From contig CAVYOD010000020.1 in assembly GCA_963770045.1 (NCBI GenBank), forward strand, positions 98,818 through 162,817: a stretch of DNA of 64,000 nucleotides, written 5' to 3'. Shown piece after piece: positions 1-8,220 of this stretch; position 1 is the stretch's first letter, and every line of letters begins with the position of its first letter. This stretch comes from CAVYOD01 sp963770045 (lineage in GTDB: Bacteria; Acidobacteriota; Aminicenantia; Aminicenantales; CAVYOD01). Under the pieces are notes generated by a model. That model made no database searches, was not told the origin of the DNA, and was given only the letters and a program-made list of their open reading frames with translations. A program made the translations under genes and the position numbers.

Positions 1-367
1 GCAGCGGAACATGACCACGTCCTTGTCCTGACGCACGAATTCGGGCGTCACGTACCAGGGCCCGACGATGAGAAAGGGCACCCATTTGAGCCCCTGTTTT
101 TTGAACAGTGCCACGTCGGCATCGTATTTCGTCCAGTCCACCACGCCGGGCTCGTTTTCGATCGCGTTCCAGTAGATATAAGTCTGGATGCTGGTGACGC
201 CCATCTGTTTATATAGCTTTAAGTGCAGGTTGGGGCTTTTATCCTTATGGCTTACACTATTGACGGTGATCTCCATCGCTTGGGGAAGGGCGGGAAGGAC
301 CGCGGCGGAAAATAAGACCAGTGCGGCAAAAAGAGCCGTCAAAAGACTCTTTTTTTTTGGACAGCAT
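1..367 (-). CDS. Secreted glycoside hydrolase, N-terminal part (GH14/GH42-like barrel), cut by window edge
   Basis: The minus-strand translation gives a classic signal peptide (core LLTALFAALVLFSAAVLPAL, ending LPQA). It is followed by text typical of the first strands of a glycoside hydrolase TIM barrel: TYIYWNAIENEPGVVDW, a KKQGLKWVPF strand, then GPWYVTPEF. This resembles family 14 or 42 enzymes; the catalytic residues lie beyond the window edge, so the family is uncertain. The only sensible ATG, at 365-367, is one frame off the signal peptide. The two join only if the nine-A tract (T350-358 on the plus strand) loses one base. A TTG in the correct frame exists but has no clear ribosome-binding site. 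The palindromic repeat at 418 sits about 50 bp upstream of the start. Confidence 0.5.
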
Positions 368-417
368 CTCAAGAAATGTATAGACCTGACCGGCTGCGAA
401 GTCAAGAATAGTAAACA

Positions 418-523
418 GGGACGTTCCCCAAGGGGACACCCTTGAATCTCAGACGCAATAGTCCCCAATGTGATAGCGCGCATCAGCTCCATTACTCAAG
501 GGTGTCCCCTTGGGGAACGTCCC
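418..523. repeat. REPIN-like palindrome, copy 1
   Basis: Two 28-bp arms at 418-445 and 496-523 are exact reverse complements of each other. Each arm contains its own smaller palindrome, GGGACGTTCCCC and then GGGGACACCC. About 50 bp of unrelated sequence separates them. The same arm recurs at 23765, 27892/27974 and 49173/49254. This architecture matches REPIN elements (paired REP sequences) mobilised in trans by Y1 transposases of the RAYT type. A Y1-transposase remnant lies about 540 bp downstream. Confidence 0.85.
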
Positions 524-599
524 TAGTTTTAATCTATGATAAAATAATAATAGTCGGAACACGATCCTCGGACGATCAAAGATGGAGGGAGGTTAGGCG

Positions 600-990
600 A
601 TGAAAACCAAGACGGTACGGCAGTCGGTGACCTTCAAAGCAACGGCCCACGACGTCTATGAAACTCTCATGGACAGCCGAAAGCACGCTCGCTTTACCCA
701 AGCCAAGGCGCGGATCAGCCGAAAGGTGGGAGGGAAAATCTGCGCCTACGACGGCTACATAGACGGAACAAACCTTGAGCTTATCCCGGACGCAAAAATC
801 GTCCAATCCTGGCGGGGAAGCGATTGGCCCGAGGGTCATTATTCCAGAGCGACCTTTTGCTTAAAAAAGTTAAGACCGGAACCCGTCTCATCTTCACTCA
901 GTCAGGGGTCCCAGGGACCAATATCAAAACATCAGCCAGGGTTGGCGTGAACATTATTGGGGCCCCATCAAGGCGTTCCTCAAAAAATAG
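600..990 (+). pseudogene. SRPBCC / AHSA1-like protein, two frameshifts
   Basis: The reading begins at ATG 600 with TVRQSVTFKATAHDVYETLM, the first strand of the Activator of Hsp90 ATPase homolog 1 (AHSA1) branch of the START/SRPBCC fold. It continues to EGHYSRATF. The frame then changes near 860, giving LLKKVKTGTRLIFTQSGVP, and again near 925, giving QNISQGWREHYWGPIKAFLK and a stop at 988-990. Joined, the product is about 130 residues, the normal family length, with the conserved terminal W-Y-W helix. Two independent one-base shifts make this a broken gene or an error-rich stretch. Such proteins bind small hydrophobic ligands; no specific role can be read here. Confidence 0.75.
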
Positions 991-1061
991 GGGTCCCGTC
1001 CGGCATCAAAATCAGCTGCTTGAATTCCAGACTATAATCGATTTTTGTCTCTTCCTTGTCT

Positions 1062-1241
1062 CTATGATAAATTCGTGCCACCCTTGAATATTTGCACCAC
1101 ATCGGCCACGCTCAGGTGCGGTGGAATTTGCACCACAACATGAATATGGTCATCCTGAATGCTCATCTCACTGATCCACCACCCGTTCATTCTGCATGCT
1201 TCGTACATCAGCTGCCTAAGGCGGATGGATATTTTGCCTTG
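1062..1241 (-). pseudogene. IS200/IS605-type Y1 transposase (TnpA or RAYT) remnant
   Basis: The minus strand encodes about 60 residues running from KISIRLRQLMYEACRMNGWW through MSIQDDHIHVVVQIPPHLSV to VVQIFKGGTNLS and a stop. The D-H-I-H-V-V-V motif is the metal-binding HUH core of Y1 transposases, and the PPHLSV...VQIFKGG stretch is equally characteristic. The N-terminal catalytic start and the C-terminal tyrosine helix are both missing, so this is a dead fragment. Its proximity to REPIN copy 1 fits a former RAYT, but a plain IS200 copy is equally possible from 60 residues. Confidence 0.8.
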
Positions 1242-1291
1242 TAATTTAATTAATTATTTATCATCATATTATTAAATATTTAAATATACTA

Positions 1292-1320
1292 TTGACAATA
1301 TTAATTTTCCGTGGTACAAG
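1292..1320 (+). promoter_or_regulatory. Sigma70-type promoter of the DUF2089 operon
   Basis: TTGACA at 1292-1297, a 17-bp spacer, then TACAAG at 1315-1320, in a strongly AT-rich stretch 30 bp before the start codon. A short inverted repeat, CAAG-ATA-CTTG (1317-1327), overlaps the -10 element and the likely start site. It is a possible operator for the operon's own HTH protein. Confidence 0.6.
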
Positions 1321-1349
1321 ATACTTGAACAGGAAATTCGAGGTTGAAA

Positions 1350-1718
1350 ATGACTCAAGATTGGCAAGAGCTAACAAAAGTGACCAGAGGAGCTGCTTTC
1401 ACCGTCGAAAGGGTGAAAATAAAAGACAGCGCGATCTCACTCGAAGGAAGCTTCGAGCTGCCTCCCCTGGCCAAGCTAACCGTGGAGGACCAGACGTTTG
1501 TCATGGCTTTCATTCGCTGCCACGGGTCGATCAAAGAAATGGAACAATTCTTCGGCATCAGTTACCCGACTGTCAAGAACCGATTGAACCACATCGCCGG
1601 TCAGCTCGAATTCGTCGAGATCAATCCTCCTTCCTCCGGCGCCGAGATTCTGGGCCAGCTCGACCGGGGGGAAATCACTGTTGAAGTGGCCCTCAAAAAA
1701 TTGAGAAAAGAACCATGA
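1350..1718 (+). CDS. DUF2089 family helix-turn-helix regulator
   Basis: A 122-residue protein. The central part (SLEGSFELPPLAKLTVEDQ, FIRCHGSIKEMEQFFGISYP, TVKNRLNHIAGQLEF) is the DUF2089 core, whose second half is a sigma-region-4-like helix-turn-helix. The zinc-ribbon N-terminus found in many relatives is absent. The C-terminus (GAEILGQLDRGEITVEVALK) is a short SHOCT-like helical pair, echoing the protein encoded two genes downstream. ATG 1350 is chosen because GAGG sits 7-10 bases upstream; an in-frame TTG at 1344 is weaker. The stop overlaps the next start (ATGA at 1715-1718), so the genes are translationally coupled. The likely role is an autoregulated transcription factor controlling the following membrane and SHOCT genes; this is inferred from context. 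Confidence 0.8.
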   Translation: MTQDWQELTKVTRGAAFTVERVKIKDSAISLEGSFELPPLAKLTVEDQTFVMAFIRCHGSIKEMEQFFGISYPTVKNRLNHIAGQLEFVEINPPSSGAEILGQLDRGEITVEVALKKLRKEP

Positions 1719-1985
1719 TTCCCCTCGTCATGAGGTTGCGGATCCAGGGGAGCGGCAAGGGGTTCCGCCTTCTTTTCCCCGTCGTCCTCCTCTGGATCCT
1801 GGTTTTGGCATTGATGATCATCCTGCTTCCATTTCTCTTGATCGGAGTTCTCATCACCTGGCGGCAAGGCCTGGGCCGGCCCTTTGGCCATCTATCCCCT
1901 TCTTTTTTCCGTGCTTTTTTCTTTATCCGGCCTGCACTTTGAGTTCGAAAACGCCAAGAATCGAATCTTCATGAGTTTCACATAA
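1715..1985 (+). pseudogene. Small inner-membrane protein, frameshift near the C-terminus
   Basis: Starting at the ATG that overlaps the previous stop, the protein has one strong hydrophobic segment (LLFPVVLLWILVLALMIILL, residues about 19-38) followed by PFLLIGVLITW. The open frame ends at 1942. A one-base shift near 1912 would continue as LSGLHFEFENAKNRIFMSFT and stop at 1985. That tail resembles the usual C-terminal strand of the small membrane proteins found between DUF2089 and SHOCT genes. The extended reading is therefore probably ancestral. It probably passes a signal between the envelope and the regulator, but no function is known. Confidence 0.6.
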
Positions 1986-1997
1986 CGGAGGTCAACG

Positions 1998-2414
1998 ATG
2001 AACGAAGATCGCAAAAAAATCCTGGAAATGCTCGCCGCGGGCAAAATCAGTGTTGAAGAGGCGGAGAAACTGCTCTCCGCTCTTGCTTCGTCCCAGCCCG
2101 ATTCTCAAGAGGAAATTTCGGGTAAATCGGCGCCTAAGTATCTGCGCGTCCTGGTCGAGCCTGGCCCCAAGAGCGAGGTTCAGGACCGAGTCAACGTCCG
2201 AGTCCCTCTGAAGCTCATCCGGGCCGGGCTCAAGTGGGCCGCTTTCATTCCCAAACATGCCCAGGGCACTGTGAACCAGGCCCTTCAAGAAAAAGGCATC
2301 GAGCTTGATTTTGCGAAGATCAAACCCGAAGATATCGAGGAAATCGTCACTCAGCTCAATGACCTGACCGTGGAGGTCGAAGGGAAGGAAAAAGTCCGGG
2401 TCTTCTGCGAATAG
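1998..2414 (+). CDS. SHOCT-like domain protein (YvlB/LiaX N-terminal type)
   Basis: A 138-residue soluble protein. Residues 1-30 (EDRKKILEMLAAGKISVEEA, then EKLLSAL) form the SHOCT-like helical hairpin seen at the N-termini of YvlB/LiaX envelope-stress proteins and of DUF2089 partners. The rest (LRVLVEPGP, VNVRVPLKLIRAGLKWAAFI, then ...LTVEVEGKEKVRVFCE) has the alternating strand pattern of this group. The start ATG follows AACGGAGG with normal spacing. It is the third gene of the DUF2089 trio, 12 bp after the extended end of the membrane gene, and is followed 16 bp later by the dehydrogenase, so all may be one transcript. Confidence 0.8.
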   Translation: MNEDRKKILEMLAAGKISVEEAEKLLSALASSQPDSQEEISGKSAPKYLRVLVEPGPKSEVQDRVNVRVPLKLIRAGLKWAAFIPKHAQGTVNQALQEKGIELDFAKIKPEDIEEIVTQLNDLTVEVEGKEKVRVFCE

Positions 2415-2430
2415 GCGGCGGGTCCCTATA

Positions 2431-3639
2431 ATGGCCGAGAGTTCATTTTTAACCGGGAAAAGGATTCTGATCACGGGTGGGACCGGCCACCTGGGAAGTG
2501 CCCTGATTCATCATTTGGTTCGTGACCTTGGGCATGATCCTTCGGCCATTCGTGTTTTCTACTTGGCCGGAACACCGACTCAATCTTTGAGGGACATTCC
2601 CGGCCTCGACTTCAGACCGGGAAACGTGCTCTCGTTCGAAGACGTCCTCCGGGCGGTTGGGGGTGCAGATTATGTCTTCCACCTGGCAGGGTCAACCACT
2701 TTCGACCCGCGCCTAAAAGCGCTGCAGTGGAGGGTCAATGTCGAGGGCACCCGGCACGTGCTCGAGGCCTGCCGGCGATCGTCCTCAGTCCGGCGGCTCT
2801 GCTTCACGAGCACGGTGGATGTCCTGGGAGTTCCTGACCCGCCCGGAGGCATCGGCAACTTCGAGAATTCCGACCCCTATAAAAATCAACCCCGGCTGCA
2901 CTCGTTCCAATCTCCCGCAGAGATTTTGGATTTTGCCACAGAGGTCCGCCTCGGCCGCCTGCGAGGTTGGGAGAAGAGGGTCAGGTTTGGCTATTTTGAT
3001 TCCAAATTGGCCGCCCAAGAACTGGTCCTTCAGTACGCGAGGGAATTCGGCCTCGATGTCGTCTCGGCGCTCCCCGGGACTGTCTTCGGACCCTACGATT
3101 TTCTCATCGGCAATGGGATTTATCTCGTCAGGATTTTCCGCCGGCGGATGCCCGGCGTTCTCAAGGGCGGCATTTCCGCGGTGCACGTGATGGATGCGGC
3201 GGAGGGTCATCTGCTGGTCATGGAAAAAGCGCGCCCGGGATCCCGTTATATCATAACCGGAGCGAAGGAAGATCATTTATCACTCAGCCAAATGACGACG
3301 ATCATGGCCGATATCCTGAAGCGCCGGTTTCCCCAGAAAAAGATACGGTCCCCTGCCTCGGTCTTTCCGGTTTGGGCGGCCAATATCGCGGCTTGCATTT
3401 CAGAAACCCTGGCCGGGGCCGCTCGTCGGCCATGCGCCTTGAGCCGCTCAGCGGTCCGGGCCGGATCGATGCCCTTATATTACACTTATGAAGATGCGGC
3501 TCGAGACCTGGGATATAAACCCAAACGCACTTTCCGTCAGGCCATCGAAGAGATGGTAACATATTATCAAGCCGAGAATCTGTTCGAAGCCAAAGGCCGC
3601 TTCATTGACCGGCTTGAAAATGACCGATTCTTCGGCTAA
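2431..3639 (+). CDS. NAD(P)-dependent epimerase/dehydratase, 3-beta-HSD-like extended SDR
   Basis: A 402-residue extended short-chain dehydrogenase. The Rossmann motif ITGGTGHLGSALIHHL is at residues about 13-28, FHLAGSTTFDP marks strand 4, and the catalytic Y-x-x-x-K is YFDSK near residue 190. Typical substrates are nucleotide sugars or sterol-like 3-beta-hydroxy compounds; the sequence does not decide between them. A long insertion before the YxxxK and a C-terminal helical extension (TFRQAIEEMVTYYQAEN) make it longer than UDP-sugar epimerases. The following MFS gene starts inside its 3' end, so the two are co-translated and the transporter may carry a related compound. Confidence 0.8.
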   Translation: MAESSFLTGKRILITGGTGHLGSALIHHLVRDLGHDPSAIRVFYLAGTPTQSLRDIPGLDFRPGNVLSFEDVLRAVGGADYVFHLAGSTTFDPRLKALQWRVNVEGTRHVLEACRRSSSVRRLCFTSTVDVLGVPDPPGGIGNFENSDPYKNQPRLHSFQSPAEILDFATEVRLGRLRGWEKRVRFGYFDSKLAAQELVLQYAREFGLDVVSALPGTVFGPYDFLIGNGIYLVRIFRRRMPGVLKGGISAVHVMDAAEGHLLVMEKARPGSRYIITGAKEDHLSLSQMTTIMADILKRRFPQKKIRSPASVFPVWAANIAACISETLAGAARRPCALSRSAVRAGSMPLYYTYEDAARDLGYKPKRTFRQAIEEMVTYYQAENLFEAKGRFIDRLENDRFFG

Positions 3640-4951
3640 GCTAAAACACGACCTGTGGAAAGGTGCCGTGGAAACCGTCGAGCCGCGTCGTCTCCTGAAC
3701 GAATGCGAAAGGCCTACCAAGAAGCACTACATCATCCTGGGCATGGCCTGGGCCGGATGGCTGTTCGATTTCTACGACCTGATGTTGTTTTCGTTCCTGC
3801 TCATCCCGATCAAGAAGACGCTGGGCCTCAGTGATGCCTCTCTGTCGCTCCTCCTGGGATCCACTCTTGCGGCCACCGCGCTGGGTGGAATTCTCTTCGG
3901 CTACCTGGCCGACCGCTTTGGCAGGAAAACCGTCCTCTCCTGGACGATCCTGATCTATTCCCTGGGCGCTTTTGGCTGCGGCTTTTCGCGGAGTGCCTGG
4001 TGGCTGCTCGCTTTCCGCATCATCACCGGCCTCGGCGTCGGTGGGGAATGGGCCACCGGCCAGACCCTGGTGGGCGAGAGCTTCCCGGCCCGCATGCGCG
4101 CCCGCTTCGCCGCGGTGATGCAGACGGGCGCGCCGCTCGGGATCGCCCTCGCTTCGATCGTCGGCGGCTTCGTCGAGCCCGGTTTTGTGCGGGCTTTCGG
4201 CGAAGACTGGGGCTGGAGAGGCTGCTTTTTCCTCTCTGTGCTTCCCGCTCTCTTGGTCGTGGTCATCCGCCGGTCGATGCCCGAGTCCGACGTCTGGGTC
4301 GAACGGCATCGGCGGAGCCAGCCGGCAGAGCCCGGCCGTTTGACTCTCCTGCTCCGCAACCCCCGTCTTCGAAGGCTCTTTGCTCTTGGTTTGGTCCTGG
4401 CGCTGACCGACATGTCCGCCTATTGGTTCACTTACACCTGGCTTCCCAAATATCTTTACAACAACCTCGGTTTCTCCATGGCCAGGTCGGGTCTGTGGAT
4501 GCTGGCCACCCAGGCGGGTGGCTTTCTCGGTTACCTCGGCTTTGGGCTCGTGGCCGATTGGAGAGGAAGGAGGGTGGCCTACTCCGCCTTTTCCTTGGTA
4601 TGGGCTGCCGGGCTCCTCGCGGTCACCTGGTTCTGGGGCTCGATTGCGGTCTGGCCTTGGCTGACTCTGGTGTTCATGTTCCTGGTGGGTTTCGGAACGG
4701 GGAATTTCTCCGGCTACGGCCCGATCTTCTCCGAGATCTTCCCCACCCAGGTGCGAAACACGGCGATGGGGACCGCCTTCAACCTTGCCCGGGGCGTGCA
4801 GTTTTTCACTCCACTAGTCATAACCACGATCGCCACGCGCTATGGCCTGGGGGGAGGCATTTCGCTCGCGGCGTTCTTTGCTGTCTTCACGGGGCTGTGG
4901 GTTTGGACGCTTCCTGAAACGAGGGGCACCCGCATCATCGCCGAACCATAG
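3620..4951 (+). CDS. Major facilitator superfamily transporter
   Basis: A 443-residue protein with 12 predicted membrane segments. The MFS motif A appears as GYLADRFGRK after the second helix, and a second copy (GLVADWRGRR) appears in the C-terminal half. A long central loop carries basic residues (VWVERHRRSQPAEPGRL). The pattern GLGVGGEWATGQTLVGE in helix 5 resembles metabolite:H+ symporters of the sialate/aromatic-acid/sugar groups, so an organic acid or sugar is the likely cargo. The ATG at 3620 overlaps the end of the dehydrogenase by 20 bp. An in-frame TTG at 3605 is a less likely start. Confidence 0.85.
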   Translation: MTDSSAKLKHDLWKGAVETVEPRRLLNECERPTKKHYIILGMAWAGWLFDFYDLMLFSFLLIPIKKTLGLSDASLSLLLGSTLAATALGGILFGYLADRFGRKTVLSWTILIYSLGAFGCGFSRSAWWLLAFRIITGLGVGGEWATGQTLVGESFPARMRARFAAVMQTGAPLGIALASIVGGFVEPGFVRAFGEDWGWRGCFFLSVLPALLVVVIRRSMPESDVWVERHRRSQPAEPGRLTLLLRNPRLRRLFALGLVLALTDMSAYWFTYTWLPKYLYNNLGFSMARSGLWMLATQAGGFLGYLGFGLVADWRGRRVAYSAFSLVWAAGLLAVTWFWGSIAVWPWLTLVFMFLVGFGTGNFSGYGPIFSEIFPTQVRNTAMGTAFNLARGVQFFTPLVITTIATRYGLGGGISLAAFFAVFTGLWVWTLPETRGTRIIAEP

Positions 4952-4953
4952 AG

Positions 4954-5067
4954 GTCTGTCTCGTCTCTCTAGTCATCTTGTCATCTCGCCAAAGAATTAG
5001 AAAACAGATAGTGAATCTACTGTGGGTTAGTTTCCGTGACGAAAAAGACGAGATGACGAGATAGACG
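4954..5067. repeat. Imperfect inverted repeat between MFS and the secreted hydrolase gene
   Basis: The left arm (4954-4989, GTCTGTCTCGTC, then TCATCTTGTCATCTCG) and the right arm (5047-5067, GACGAGATGACGAGATAGAC) are imperfect complements separated by about 57 AT-rich bases. It begins 3 bp after the MFS stop. It has no T tract and is not a standard terminator. It looks like another small palindromic repeat family, seen once in this window. Confidence 0.45.
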
Positions 5068-5112
5068 TCTTTGATTTGACAGTCCCTTCGGGCTCGGATA
5101 TAAATCTAAACC

Positions 5113-6954
5113 GTGGCCGCAAATAAGAATCAGAAGCCGGGGACGCTTCTCCTTTCAGCCATCGCTGTTGCGATGGGCATCCTGTCTGTGACGGCGGCCC
5201 AGGATCCCCAAGACAAGTCGGGATCTCTTGCTGTCCTTATTTCTCCCCGGACGGTGAAGTCCGGCGAAATCCTGCGCGTCCTGGCCGCAGGCGAGGAAGA
5301 GGTCAAAGGGCTAAGCATCGAACTCCAGGGCTCCCCGGAGACCATCCCGAGTCTCAAGACAAAGAGCGGAGGCGGCCCGCCCTACTGGTGGAGCGCAGAA
5401 TTCAGGATTCCCCAGAATGGAAATTACACCCTATTCTTTTACACGCACTCCCTGTTGAGGAAGAAAAAAATCTTGAGCAGCCAGCGTCTATCCATCCCCA
5501 CCGAGGAGCCGCGCCAAAACCCGGGCAGGTCTGTCTGGCCGGTGGAGCTCGAATGGACCAGGGGGACTGAAAACCTCTATTCTGCCTGGCTTGACGCGCT
5601 TTTCCACGACGACGATGAGCGGGCCACCTGGAAGGCGCTTCACGATGTCACCCGCAACCCGGAAAAAAACATCCTTTATAACCATCTGCGGCTCGGAGAA
5701 GATTCCCCGGGCGGCAAAAACGCGATCGACCTGGAGCCAGACTGCGCCGACAATCCCTACTTCCTGAGGGCTTATTTCGCCTGGAAGCTCCGCCTTCCTT
5801 TCGGGTTTTCCGAGTGCTCGCGGGGCACGCTCTACAGGGGACCGGAGTGCAACCGCTGGCTCACCAATGCGATGGAGCGCACGGTCGGAGACGAGGCCAG
5901 GGCCTGTAACCTGTTCTTCCGCCTTGTCATGAATACCATCCAATCGGGGAGCTCCCGGACCATGCTCAACGAAGAAAAATCCGACTTCTATCCGGTGCCC
6001 CTCACCCGGAGGGACCTCAGACCGGGTGTCCTCTTCGCCGACTGCTACGGTCATTCGTTGGTCATCGTCCGCTGGATCCCGCAGACAGAGGATCATCCCG
6101 GCGAGCTCTACGCCGTCGATGCTCAGCCCGATGGAACGATCGGCATCAAGCGTTTCTGGCAAGGGAATTTTCTCTTCAAGACGGACGAGGTGATCGGAGC
6201 GCCCGGCTTCAAGGCCTTCCGGCCGATCGTCCCGGACAAAAGCGGCCTGAGGCTTCTCCGAAATAGCGAGATTGCAAAAAGCGAGAACTACGGCAATTTT
6301 TCGCTTCAGCAACAAAAGATGCCGGCCGCCGAATTTTATGACACGATGGAGCGCCTGATCAACCCGCAACCGCTCGACCCCAAGACCGCTCTCTATGACC
6401 TTTTCAAGGCCTTTCACGAGCAACTTCTCGTCCGAGTTCTCTCGGTTTCTAATGGAGAAGATTATGCCAGGGCCCATCCCGGGTCGATCATCCCCATGCC
6501 GAGCGGACCTTCCGTCTTTGAGACGATGGGCCTTTGGGAGGACTTTTCCACGCCCAACCGCGATTTGCGTTTGCTCATCGCCATAGACGCGCTCTCGGAA
6601 TTCCCCGACAGGGTCGTCAAATTGCCAAAGCTCTATAAATTGCCAAAAAAGAAGACTCCCGGCGAGGTCAAAGAGGAACTCGAGGAGCTCCACAAAAAAT
6701 GGGCTAAAGAAATGTCGATCACCTACATCCGGTCGAACCGGACACGCCAGACTCTGACCCTGGAAGAAATCCTCAGACGGCGGGATGCCTTTGAAATGGC
6801 CTATAATCCCAATGATTGCGCGGAAATCCGCTGGGGCGCCCCCGAGGGGAGCGCAGAGTTTTCGAGCTGCAACCGGCGCGCACCCGAACCTCAACAGCAA
6901 AGAATGAAAGCCATGCGACAGTGGTTCCACAAACGCTTCCACCCCATGGAATAA
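5113..6954 (+). CDS. Large secreted protein with papain/NlpC-like cysteine hydrolase signature
   Basis: A 613-residue protein with a signal peptide (LLLSAIAVAMGILSVTAAQ). An N-terminal beta domain (residues about 35-130) looks Ig-like. The central domain has PDCADNPYFLRAYFAWK with Cys211, then DCYGHSLVIV with His314, then YAVDAQPDG with Asp336. This Cys-His-Asp order and spacing fits an NlpC/P60 or transglutaminase-like fold, with the Cys on a helix after D-C-A-D. The C-terminal 200 residues are helical with no recognised domain. No named family was recognised. The start is GTG with no strong Shine-Dalgarno sequence, and other starts are possible. It lies alone between the repeat at 4954 and the broken serine hydrolase. 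Confidence 0.65.
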   Translation: MAANKNQKPGTLLLSAIAVAMGILSVTAAQDPQDKSGSLAVLISPRTVKSGEILRVLAAGEEEVKGLSIELQGSPETIPSLKTKSGGGPPYWWSAEFRIPQNGNYTLFFYTHSLLRKKKILSSQRLSIPTEEPRQNPGRSVWPVELEWTRGTENLYSAWLDALFHDDDERATWKALHDVTRNPEKNILYNHLRLGEDSPGGKNAIDLEPDCADNPYFLRAYFAWKLRLPFGFSECSRGTLYRGPECNRWLTNAMERTVGDEARACNLFFRLVMNTIQSGSSRTMLNEEKSDFYPVPLTRRDLRPGVLFADCYGHSLVIVRWIPQTEDHPGELYAVDAQPDGTIGIKRFWQGNFLFKTDEVIGAPGFKAFRPIVPDKSGLRLLRNSEIAKSENYGNFSLQQQKMPAAEFYDTMERLINPQPLDPKTALYDLFKAFHEQLLVRVLSVSNGEDYARAHPGSIIPMPSGPSVFETMGLWEDFSTPNRDLRLLIAIDALSEFPDRVVKLPKLYKLPKKKTPGEVKEELEELHKKWAKEMSITYIRSNRTRQTLTLEEILRRRDAFEMAYNPNDCAEIRWGAPEGSAEFSSCNRRAPEPQQQRMKAMRQWFHKRFHPME

Positions 6955-7793
6955 AGAGGCGAGGCAGGATCGAAAATCAAAAAGGAGATCCCATGAAAAA
7001 AATCCTGAAATTCCTCGGTCTGTTATTAATTCTTACGCTGGGGCTGACAACGCTCTCGAAGGCCGACGTTGAACAAACCGCCCCGGAATCGCTCGAGGCG
7101 AAGGTCGACAGGCTCTTTTCCGATTGGGACAGGTGGGATTCTCCCGGGGCTTCGGTCGCGGTCTTCAAGGACGGAGCCATCATCTACAAGCGCGGCTACG
7201 GTTGTGCCGAGCTGGAGTACAATATTCCCATTGTCTCCTCAACCATATTTCATGTCGCTTCCGTCTCCAAGCAGTTCACAGCCTTCGCGGTCGCTCTTCT
7301 GGCCAGCCAGGGGAAGCTCTCCTGGGACGATGACATCCGGAAATATATTCCCGAAGTCCCCGACTTCGGAAAAAAAATAACTCTTCGCCACCTTGTTCAT
7401 CACACGAGCGGCCTGCGCGACCAGTGGGAGGCTCTGGCCATCGCCGGGTGGAGACTCGATGACGTCATCACCAAGGAGCACATCCTGAAAATGGTCAAAC
7501 ACCAGAAGGAGCTGAACTTCAACCCCGGCGAAGAACACCTCTATTGCAACACAGGCTTTACCCTCCTCGCCGAAGTTGTGGCCAGGGTGACGGGTCAATC
7601 CTTCCGGAGCTGGACCGAGGCCAATATTTTCAAGCCCCTCGGCATGTCCAACACACACTTCCATGACGACCATGAGATGATCGTCCCGAACATGGCCTAT
7701 TCCTACGGGCCCAAGGACGGCGGAGGGTTCAAAAAAAGTGTCAAAGCGACAAGGATTACTCAGCTACGCCAACGTCGGCGCAAGCCTGCTTCA

Positions 7794-8220
7794 CAACTTA
7801 TTGATCGGGTAAAAACTGCCGTTCTTAAACATGCCGCAGCGGGAAAAATTATCCGGACAAACAAAATTCTACTGACGCTGATATGCCGGTTCGTGTAAAT
7901 ACTGTTGATCCGATCTGGATATGGGATAGGGTGCGTCAAGCAGTGGATACTCCTAATCTTGTTTATTTCCCTCAAGCCTATATGATCGAACCGTCAAGGA
8001 TTAACTAAAGAAGAAGTAATTCAAAAAACGCTTATGAGCCCGTGTCGGCGGAGCGGGAGTCATACCAGCAAATGCAAGGACAGGGTAAGTTATAAGGAAC
8101 AAACAGCAAGAGATATTCTAATCTCGGATTATTTACGGACTTTAAGTACACCGCCTATCGGAGAGAAACGGGACGGACACCTGAAGATTTCTTACCTAGT
8201 TTATAACTCAGCTTGAAACA
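7794..8220 (+). other. Decayed copy of an unrecognised gene ('gene X'), 3' part, inserted in the serine hydrolase
   Basis: The segment from CTTCACAACTTATTGATCGG onward is nearly identical for about 75 bp to the minus-strand copy at 37731-37820 (SQLIDRVKTAVLKHAAAGKI). It continues, through frame changes, as DADMPVRVNTVDPIWIWDRV, RQAVDTPNLVYFPQAYM, GLTKEEVIQKTL and finally a RRETGRTPEDFLPSL-like end. These sections are coding-like but in different frames, so the copy is dead. The junction with the serine hydrolase lies in shared sequence around CCTxCTTCACAAC, suggesting joining at microhomology. The protein family is not recognised. Confidence 0.55.

Noticed and set aside
5488..6942. 484-codon open frame antisense to the secreted cysteine-hydrolase gene
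   Set aside because: The plus strand has a signal peptide and conserved motifs; the minus reading shows none and merely mirrors codon bias.
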